A model generated the notes under the pieces. That model did not search any database, was not told the DNA's origin, and saw nothing but the letters and a program-made list of their open reading frames with translations. Position numbers and translations under genes: made by a program. This document shows, in pieces, positions 7,976 through 12,578 of a DNA stretch of 12,578 nt. Source of the DNA: an uncultured Acidobacteriaceae bacterium (GTDB taxonomy: Bacteria; Acidobacteriota; Terriglobia; Terriglobales; Acidobacteriaceae). Position 1 is the first letter of the stretch. Each line of letters begins with the position of its first letter. Location: NCBI GenBank assembly GCA_903842845.1, contig CAIMNN010000306.1:1-12578 (forward strand), in the 5' to 3' direction.

Positions 7976-8012
7976 CGGGTGCCCCCGGTCTCGCTTCTGA
8001 GACCGGGGTTTC
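7976..8012 (+). terminator. 10-bp perfect hairpin: terminator or dispersed REP-like palindrome
   Basis: CCCCGGTCTC (7983-7992) and GAGACCGGGG (7999-8008) form a perfect 10-bp stem with a 6-nt loop, 21 bp after the ndh stop. It is followed by only TTTC, so it is not a textbook terminator. The flanks CGGGTGCC...GGGGTTTC resemble the short 'GGGTGCCCC' palindromes that I recall as recurring between genes in Acidobacteriaceae genomes. That recollection was not checked here. Only one copy is in this window. It may do both jobs. Confidence 0.6.
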
Positions 8013-8090
8013 AACAACAAAATGACTCTGTCCTCTGTCCCTTTGTCCCTTCTCGTCAGGCCGCGCAGTTCCTTATCCCGCATCCTTTAG

Positions 8091-8096
8091 TAAAAT
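8091..8096 (+). promoter_or_regulatory. Candidate -10 box of serS
   Basis: TAAAAT matches TATAAT at 5 of 6 positions. The -35 region 17 bp upstream is weak (TTCCTT or similar). Transcription would begin about 8102-8105, placing the start codon at 8106 at or almost at the 5' end. No Shine-Dalgarno is seen before serS, which fits a leaderless or near-leaderless message. Confidence 0.35.
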
Positions 8097-8105
8097 AGAT
8101 ATGTC

Positions 8106-9431
8106 ATGCTGGAATTAAGTTTTGTTCGTACAAATCTAGCCTTGGTTGAGGAAAAACTTCGCGCCCGCGGGGCCGACCCCGCTGCACTCCTTGGCGATTT
8201 TCATACTCTCGACCAGCGCCGCCGCGAAGCCATCACCCGCGCCGAGCTGTTGAAGGCACGCCGCAACGACCTCAGCCAACAGGTCGGCGCCATCAAGAAA
8301 TCCGGCGGCGATGCAACCGTGCTGATGGATGAGACCCGCGCGCTCAAAGAAGAGCTCGACACGCTCGATACACTCGCCAGCCGCCTCGACGAAGAACTCC
8401 GCCTTGCGCTCTCAAAGGTTCCCAACCTCACCCGCGACGAAGTCCCCACCGGCAAAAGTGAAACCGACAACATCGCCGTTAAAACCTGGGGAGAAATTCC
8501 CAAGCTCAATTTTGAACCCAAGCCCCACTGGGAAATCGGCGAGAACCTCGGAATTCTCGACCTCGAGCGCGCCGCCAAACTCTCCGGCGCACGCTTCTCC
8601 GTCCTCATGGGCGCAGGCGCACGGCTCGAACGCGCTCTCATCAGCTTCATGCTCGACCTGCACACCCAGAAGCACGGCTACACCGAAGTCCTGCCGCCCT
8701 TCATGGTCAACAGCAAATCTCTCTTCGGCACCGGCCAGCTCCCCAAATTCGCTGACGACCTCTTTCGCTGTTCCGACGCCGACGCTGAAGCCGTCGCCCG
8801 CGGCGAGTTCAAAGACAACGACCACTGGCTCATCCCCACCGCCGAAGTCCCGGTCACAAATCTCTACCGCGACGAAATTCTCGACGAAGCGCGTCTGCCA
8901 ATCCTGCTCACCGCTTACACGCCCTGCTTCCGCGCCGAGGCCGGCACTTACGGCAAAGACGTTCGCGGCATCATTCGCCAACATCAATTCCAAAAAGTCG
9001 AGCTCGTAAAGTTCACCAAGCCTGAGGACTCCGACGCCGAACACGAAAAGCTCACCCGCGACGCCGAAGAAATTCTCGAAGCGCTCAAGCTCCCATACCG
9101 CCGCATGCTCCTCTGCACCGGCGACACCGGCTTCAGCTCCGCAAAAACATTCGACCTCGAAGTCTGGCTCCCCGGTCAGGGCCTCTATCGCGAAATCAGC
9201 TCCTGCTCAAACTTCGACAGCTTCCAGGCCCGCCGTGCCAACATCCGCTTCAAGCCCGCTGGCAAAGGCAAAACTGAATTCGTCCACACCATCAACGGCA
9301 GCGGTCTCGCCGTCGGTCGCACATGGCTCGCCATTCTCGAGAACTACCAGCAGGCCGATGGCTCCGTGCTGGTCCCCGATGCGCTCAAGCCATACATGGG
9401 CGGACTCACGCAAATTAGCAAGGTAGGTTGA
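8106..9431 (+). CDS. serS: Seryl-tRNA synthetase
   Basis: This class II aminoacyl-tRNA synthetase charges tRNA-Ser (and tRNA-Sec where present) with serine in the cytoplasm. The length of 441 residues is usual for the bacterial enzyme. Seen: an N-terminal helical coiled-coil arm (~residues 30-108, rich in E/L/R/K) that grips the long variable arm of tRNA-Ser; a class II core with the TxE serine loop TAE (246-248); motif 2 around FRAEAGTYGKDVRGIIRQHQF (276-295); the segment 'EISSCSNFDSFQARR' (363-377); and motif 3 'GSGLAVGRTWLAILE' (398-412), followed by the family's typical 'VLVPDALKPYMGG'. All expected blocks are intact. The ATG at 8106 is the first in frame and gives the standard MLELSFVRTN start. 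The stop TGA is one base before the start of the next gene, so the two are co-transcribed. Confidence 0.97.
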   Translation: MLELSFVRTNLALVEEKLRARGADPAALLGDFHTLDQRRREAITRAELLKARRNDLSQQVGAIKKSGGDATVLMDETRALKEELDTLDTLASRLDEELRLALSKVPNLTRDEVPTGKSETDNIAVKTWGEIPKLNFEPKPHWEIGENLGILDLERAAKLSGARFSVLMGAGARLERALISFMLDLHTQKHGYTEVLPPFMVNSKSLFGTGQLPKFADDLFRCSDADAEAVARGEFKDNDHWLIPTAEVPVTNLYRDEILDEARLPILLTAYTPCFRAEAGTYGKDVRGIIRQHQFQKVELVKFTKPEDSDAEHEKLTRDAEEILEALKLPYRRMLLCTGDTGFSSAKTFDLEVWLPGQGLYREISSCSNFDSFQARRANIRFKPAGKGKTEFVHTINGSGLAVGRTWLAILENYQQADGSVLVPDALKPYMGGLTQISKVG

Positions 9432-9432
9432 G

Positions 9433-9825
9433 ATGAACAAAACACTGAAGAGCTACATCTGGTGGACTCACTCGCGCGGCAGCTTTCACTATGACGTGAT
9501 GGTCACGCTGATTTTGCTTTTCATCTTTGTCACTCCACACCTTTGGAACTACGGCGACAAGCCGCCGCAAAACGTCGGCGCGGCGCTGCCCATGCAGGTC
9601 GTCGGCGATGGCGCAAACGGTCTCATCATTACCTTGCGTCCCGAGATGGTCAAGAGCATTGACAACAAACAACTACCGCTAGGCATCGACGAAAAGACAA
9701 CACGCAAGGCCCTCAAGAAGGCCCTCGAGCCCGTCACCGGCGACGAATTTTTCCTCACGCACTGGGAATCCATCTCCGACACGAACGGAGCTCTCACCGG
9801 CTGGAAGGCCTGGGTTCACCGCTAG
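9433..9825 (+). CDS. Small single-pass membrane protein of unknown function
   Basis: This gene encodes 130 residues. There is a short cytoplasmic N-terminus (MNKTLKSYIWWTHSRGSFHYD), one membrane helix (~residues 22-38, VMVTLILLFIFVTPHLW), then a ~90-residue soluble tail with a Lys-rich helix (KTTRKALKKALEPV) and a Trp-rich end. No family is recognised. The positive N-terminus favours the tail being in the periplasm. The tail's 'IDEKTTRKALKKALEPVTG...' looks like a regular alpha/beta unit but carries no catalytic motif. Its start is one base past the serS stop (TGAGATG), and its ribosome site AGGTAGG (9421-9427) lies inside serS, so translation is probably coupled to serS. A terminator follows at 9854-9883. 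Such neighbours of serS can be conserved by linkage alone; no role in aminoacylation is implied. Confidence 0.75.
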   Translation: MNKTLKSYIWWTHSRGSFHYDVMVTLILLFIFVTPHLWNYGDKPPQNVGAALPMQVVGDGANGLIITLRPEMVKSIDNKQLPLGIDEKTTRKALKKALEPVTGDEFFLTHWESISDTNGALTGWKAWVHR

Positions 9826-9853
9826 CTCCTGCCACAACTTCACACACTTGAAA

Positions 9854-9883
9854 CGCGTCTAAATAGATGCGCGAGATTTTTTT
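9854..9883 (+). terminator. Intrinsic terminator of the serS unit
   Basis: CGCGTCT (9854-9860) pairs with AGATGCG (9865-9871), 7 bp with one G-U, around an AAAT loop. Five bases later there is a run of seven T (9877-9883). It ends transcription of serS and the small membrane protein. The in-frame ATG at 9867 lies inside the hairpin, an unlikely place for the start of the next gene. Confidence 0.6.
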
Positions 9884-9888
9884 AAGGA
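9883..9888 (+). promoter_or_regulatory. Shine-Dalgarno deciding the LolA-like start
   Basis: TAAGGA, with AAGG ending 6 nt before ATG at 9894. The alternative starts at 9867 (inside the terminator hairpin) and 9888 (overlapping this element) are less likely. Confidence 0.6.
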
Positions 9889-9893
9889 TGGAA

Positions 9894-10604
9894 ATGCGAG
9901 TTTTTTATCGTCTGGCAATTTTACTTCTGCTCACAGGTTTTGCTGCCGCCCCACTGCGCGCGACCACACCCACAAAAGAAGAAAAAGATAAATTGGAGAA
10001 GGTCCTTCGTCAGCTCGACGAAGCGGCCAAAAACTTCCACGCCTGCTCCGCCGATTTCGAGTACGATACCGTGCAGACCGATCCCGTTCCCGACACCGAC
10101 CGTCAAAAGGGAACCGTCTTCTACGAGCGCAACGAATCACGCTTCCGCATGGCTGCGCACATCAAGGAACACAACGGCAAACCCTACAACACCATCTACA
10201 CCTACACCAACGGCCAGTTCCAGCTCTTCGAGGGCGTGTCGAATCAAGTCACCCGCATCGCCAAAGCCAGCCAGTTTGAGAGCTACATGCTTCTTGGCTT
10301 CGGCGCAAGCGGCAAAGAGATTGAAGACAAATGGGAGATCACCGACAAAGGTCAGGAATTTCTCGACGGCGTGAAGACACAAAAGCTTGAGCTCATCGCC
10401 CGCGACCCCGCTGTCCGCAAGACCATCCCCAGGGTCACCATCTGGGTCGACACCACTCGCGGCGTCAGCCTCAAGCAGCTCTTTGAAGAAGCCGGCGGCG
10501 AATACCGCGTCAGCGTCTACTTCAACTTCAAACTCAACGAAAAACCAAATGACGCCGATTTCAAATTACCCGTCAACGACAAGACCACCTACGTCAGCCA
10601 CTAG
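9894..10604 (+). CDS. LolA-like exported outer-membrane lipoprotein carrier/sorting family protein
   Basis: This gene encodes 236 residues from ATG at 9894. The signal peptide is MRVFYRLAILLLLTGFAAAP, with cleavage near LRA/TT (residue 23). There is no lipobox, so the protein is a soluble periplasmic one. The mature protein starts with a Lys/Glu-rich helix ('EEKDKLEKVLRQLDEAAKNF') followed by successive beta strands: 'SADFEYDTVQTDPVP', 'KGTVFYERNESRFRM', 'TIYTYTNGQFQLFEG', 'PRVTIWVDTTRGVSL', 'YRVSVYFNFKLNEKP', 'DADFKLPV'. This order of helix, 'sA.F...', 'G.v.y....rfr', 'd......p.....' and a final 'd..F.lp.p' is the pattern of the LolA/LolB half-barrel that shields lipid anchors. Acidobacterial LolA-like proteins are commonly annotated as lipoprotein carrier or sorting proteins. 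Whether this one is the true LolA or a paralogue cannot be settled here. It is not obviously co-transcribed with serS because a terminator intervenes. Confidence 0.8.
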   Translation: MRVFYRLAILLLLTGFAAAPLRATTPTKEEKDKLEKVLRQLDEAAKNFHACSADFEYDTVQTDPVPDTDRQKGTVFYERNESRFRMAAHIKEHNGKPYNTIYTYTNGQFQLFEGVSNQVTRIAKASQFESYMLLGFGASGKEIEDKWEITDKGQEFLDGVKTQKLELIARDPAVRKTIPRVTIWVDTTRGVSLKQLFEEAGGEYRVSVYFNFKLNEKPNDADFKLPVNDKTTYVSH

Positions 10605-10631
10605 ACATGATTGATAAACCCAATTACTCAA

Positions 10632-10660
10632 TTGACAAAAACGTAAGAATTTCGTAACAT
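10632..10660 (+). promoter_or_regulatory. Near-consensus sigma-70 promoter of the NYN gene
   Basis: TTGACA (10632-10637, perfect -35), a 17-bp spacer, then TAACAT (10655-10660, 4 of 6). Predicted transcription start is about 10667, leaving a leader of about 66 nt before the ATG at 10733. This is the best promoter in the window. Confidence 0.7.
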
Positions 10661-10666
10661 TAAAGT

Positions 10667-10732
10667 CAAGTCCCGAGAGTAAGCCGTTCACAAACGATCC
10701 TGTGGAGGCAGAAACCGAGGACTTTTCTTTTT
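10667..10732 (+). ncRNA. Candidate structured leader RNA upstream of the NYN gene
   Basis: AAGTCC (10668-10673) can pair with GGACTT (10719-10724), closing a 45-nt interior. Inside, GCC (10683-10685) can pair with GGC (10707-10709), and CACA (10689-10692) with TGTG (10701-10704). A competing small hairpin, CGTT/AACG (10685-10696), is also possible. The closing stem is followed by TTCTTTTT up to the ATG. The only Shine-Dalgarno-like bases (GAGGA, 10717-10721) fall in the closing stem. This could be a translation-controlling leader, an attenuator, or a short separate RNA. No known RNA family is recognised. Folding is by eye only. Confidence 0.4.
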
Positions 10733-11407
10733 ATGCCTACAGCAATTTTGATTGACGGCGGATTTTATCTAAGACGTTTTAAGAGTTGCTATCCCACAAA
10801 AGATCATACAAGTGCTCAAGAAGTTGCAAAAACAGCATTCGAACTGGCCTTATCTCATTTGGAAGAGAAGAATAAAAAGCATGAGCTATATAGAATATTT
10901 TTCTATGATTGTCCGCCGTTGATTAAACGCGCACATCTACCCATTACACGTAAGGGCATTGATTTCTCCAAAACTCCACAAGCGATTTTCAGGCTCGCAT
11001 TGCATGATGAAATGCGCAAACTAAGGAAGGTGGCACTACGCTTGGGACATCTAATGGAAAATTCAGAATGGAAATTGAAGGATGGAAGGTTGAAGGAATT
11101 GCTCGGAGGGAAAATACAATTTCAAAATTTATCTGATGATGATTTTGTTTATGAGGCATCACAAAAAGGTGTGGATATGCGAATTGGTCTTGATATTGCA
11201 TCATTAAGTTTTAAGAAACAGGTAGACCAAATTGTCCTTGTGGCTGGTGATTCTGATTTTGTACCTTCTGCGAAATTAGCCAGACGCGAAGGTATAGATT
11301 TTATTCTTGATCCACTATGGCACACAATTCATGCATCATTGCACGAACATGTAGACGGTGTACGATCAACTTGTTCTGATCCTTCAAGAAGAATTACAAC
11401 TGTTTAA
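10733..11407 (+). CDS. NYN-domain (LabA/DUF88-like, PIN-fold) ribonuclease
   Basis: This gene encodes 224 residues, one NYN domain over nearly the whole length. Seen: strand 1 with catalytic-type Asp8 in 'AILIDGGFYLRRF', 'RIFFYDCPP' (Asp59), 'KGVDMRIGLDIASL' (Asp148, Asp154), the signature 'VLVAGDSDF' (Asp173, Asp175), and 'FILDPLWHTIHASLHEHVDG'. Family knowledge: NYN domains are PIN/FLAP-type metal-dependent nucleases acting mostly on RNA; bacterial members have been linked to RNA turnover, defence and regulation. The acidic residues are present, so activity is plausible. Its RNA target is unknown. No signal peptide or membrane segment is seen, so it is cytoplasmic. The gene is much more AT-rich than its neighbours: 20 of 60 bases G/C at 11101-11160, against 41 of 60 at 5821-5880. 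Codon use also differs, suggesting recent transfer. It is monocistronic, with its own strong promoter, and convergent with the next gene at 20 bp. Confidence 0.88.
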   Translation: MPTAILIDGGFYLRRFKSCYPTKDHTSAQEVAKTAFELALSHLEEKNKKHELYRIFFYDCPPLIKRAHLPITRKGIDFSKTPQAIFRLALHDEMRKLRKVALRLGHLMENSEWKLKDGRLKELLGGKIQFQNLSDDDFVYEASQKGVDMRIGLDIASLSFKKQVDQIVLVAGDSDFVPSAKLARREGIDFILDPLWHTIHASLHEHVDGVRSTCSDPSRRITTV

Positions 11408-11427
11408 GTTTTATACTAGTCACCAAT

Positions 11428-12578
11428 TCATTTATCAGGTAATTTCAACCGGCTTACAAAATATCCACCCAACACAAACAGCATCGGGAAGCACTCAATC
11501 GTGTAACGCGCCTCCGGTGCTTCAACTGTCGCCAGCATCAGGCTTCTCAAAATAAAGTACCCCAACATTGCCAGCCCAAACCGCGGCCGCATCAACAGCC
11601 CCGCAATGCCCAACAATATATATGTAAAGTTCAACGCAGCCAGCGCCCAGCTGATGCGCGTCTCTCTCCGGTGATGCGAGTACACCCACCAGTCCAGGTC
11701 TATCGGCAGATTCTCCACCCGCGGCCGCAGCCACATATCCGCAACCCGCCCCGCAGGCATCCATAAATAAAATCGCAGCGGCGCAGCCGCAATTCGTTCG
11801 CGCGCCAGCTTCTCAAACTTCGCGTCCAGCTCCGGGCTCAGGTCGTGCACCTTGTTGTACGCCGTCAGCAGCTCTTCTGTTTCCGCCTTCTGCTCCGGCG
11901 TATCAAATGCCCGCGCCGGAAGATCACCCAAATTTATCTCGCCGTCCGGAAAATTCCAATAGATCTGATATGTCGAAACAAAATCCAAACACCAGCTCTT
12001 CGTCCACAACTGAAATCCCGGATACGTCGGCTCGCCGGGGTCCGTCGCATAACGCGGCGCAAGCGGCTCAAACACATGGAACCGCTCCCAGTTCCTCCAC
12101 GTCCATGCCAAAAACGGCAACGCAGCCAGTAGTGCGCAAATCAAAACCTTCTGTATCAGCACTCGCCGCGCCACACTTCCATCAGCCGACTTCCATCCCA
12201 CCAGGACCAGAGCAGGGAAGAGCACCGCCCCCACCAAAACTCCATCCGGCCGAAGCATCGCTGTTGCTGTTATCGCAAATGTAAAAACCAAAACAAAAAT
12301 CCAACCCGCCCAACCACTCTGCTTTTCACAAAACCGCTGCAAGCTCCAAAGCCCCAGCGCTATCAAAAACATCGTCAGGCACTCAGCCAGTGGCGCAGTC
12401 GAGTAGATCGCCGTAAACGGGCACGCCGCAGCCACAACCAGCGTAAACATCGCCGCCCGCACCGACCCGCTCCACCGCCGCACGAAATCCGCCAGCAGCA
12501 ACACGCCCGCAAGGTCCAGCCCAATCTGCAACCACTGGATCGGCAGATACTGCCCGGCATTGTGAAAATCATTCACAC
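11428..12578 (-). CDS. Multi-pass membrane glycosyltransferase-like protein, C-terminal part (5' end outside window)
   Basis: The frame is open on the minus strand from the window edge to TGA at 11428-11430, giving at least 383 residues. A GTG at 12576 is just at the edge and is not taken as the start. Seen: several hydrophobic segments ('LDLAGVLLLADFV', 'AAMFTLVVAAACPF', 'LTMFLIALGLWSL', 'WIFVLVFTFAITATAMLRPDG', 'VLICALLAALPFLAW', 'LNFTYILLGIAGLLM'), a large polar loop (~residues 165-290), and the C-terminal 'EAPEARYTIECFPMLFVLGGYF'. Family knowledge: the 'RPDG' after a helix and the 'E.RY....P' near the end occur in GT39/ArnT/PMT_2-like lipid-linked sugar transferases of the cytoplasmic membrane. 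The N-terminal loop with the catalytic acidic residues lies outside the window, so donor and acceptor cannot be judged. No terminator is seen in the 20 bp before the convergent NYN gene. Confidence 0.75.
   Translation of the reverse strand, partial: VNDFHNAGQYLPIQWLQIGLDLAGVLLLADFVRRWSGSVRAAMFTLVVAAACPFTAIYSTAPLAECLTMFLIALGLWSLQRFCEKQSGWAGWIFVLVFTFAITATAMLRPDGVLVGAVLFPALVLVGWKSADGSVARRVLIQKVLICALLAALPFLAWTWRNWERFHVFEPLAPRYATDPGEPTYPGFQLWTKSWCLDFVSTYQIYWNFPDGEINLGDLPARAFDTPEQKAETEELLTAYNKVHDLSPELDAKFEKLARERIAAAPLRFYLWMPAGRVADMWLRPRVENLPIDLDWWVYSHHRRETRISWALAALNFTYILLGIAGLLMRPRFGLAMLGYFILRSLMLATVEAPEARYTIECFPMLFVLGGYFVSRLKLPDK

Noticed and set aside
8028..8050. Short tandem repeat (CTGTCCT, CTGTCCC, TTTGTCCC)
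   Set aside because: It has only three imperfect units of 7-8 bases in pyrimidine-rich DNA, which is not enough to call a repeat element or an operator.
9867..9893. Longer N-terminus for the LolA-like protein (start at 9867)
   Set aside because: That ATG is inside a terminator hairpin, has no ribosome site, and would put charged residues before the signal peptide. ATG 9894 has a TAAGGA site at good spacing.
10600..11437. Terminal inverted or direct repeats around the NYN cassette (TGATAAA at 10612-10618 and TTTATCA at 11431-11437; ACTAG near both ends)
   Set aside because: The matches are only 5-7 bp in AT-rich DNA, one lies in the glycosyltransferase coding end, and no transposase is present, so this is chance-level evidence.

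Overview
The window looks like chromosomal DNA of a Gram-negative bacterium with moderately high G+C, most likely an acidobacterium of the Terriglobia/Acidobacteriaceae type. Three things point there: the end of a large Oar-like TonB-dependent outer-membrane receptor, several Sec-exported proteins including a long Ig-like/IPT protein with a matrixin-like N-terminus, and a 'GGGTGCCC...' palindrome that resembles intergenic repeats I associate with this group. This assignment is an inference from gene style. No rRNA or other taxonomic marker is present.

Layout. (1) Positions 1-1113 (+) hold the C-terminal part of the receptor. It converges on two minus-strand, tandemly duplicated genes for small exported proteins (1166-1699 and 1836-2363). 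A strong minus-strand terminator lies between the converging genes (1115-1147). (2) Thioredoxin reductase trxB (2509-3456, -) has its own terminator (2457-2488). (3) A 223-233 bp divergent intergenic region leads to the 956-residue exported multidomain protein (3689-6559, +). Its N-terminus has the spacing of a matrixin zinc motif but none of the zinc-binding or catalytic residues. (4) A type II NADH dehydrogenase, ndh (6642-7961, +), probably starts at TTG. It is followed by a 10-bp perfect hairpin that is either a terminator or a dispersed repeat. (5) serS (8106-9431) and a one-nucleotide-spaced small membrane-protein gene (9433-9825) form a two-gene unit ending in an intrinsic terminator (9854-9883). 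(6) A LolA-like exported protein (9894-10604) follows. (7) An AT-rich island at about 10605-11420 carries a near-consensus sigma-70 promoter, a candidate structured leader RNA and an NYN/PIN-fold ribonuclease gene (10733-11407). (8) The 3' part of a membrane glycosyltransferase-like gene (11428 to window end, -) converges on the NYN gene with only 20 bp between them.

Most of the window is core metabolism and envelope biology: redox (TrxB, NDH-2), translation (SerRS), envelope or lipoprotein handling (LolA-like), outer-membrane uptake and surface glycosylation. The parts that stand out are the AT-rich promoter-leader-NYN cassette, the inactivated metalloprotease-like domain, and the conserved tandem pair of unknown exported proteins. 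No tRNA, rRNA, CRISPR array, transposase or integrase is visible. No stretch longer than 300 bases lacks a gene.
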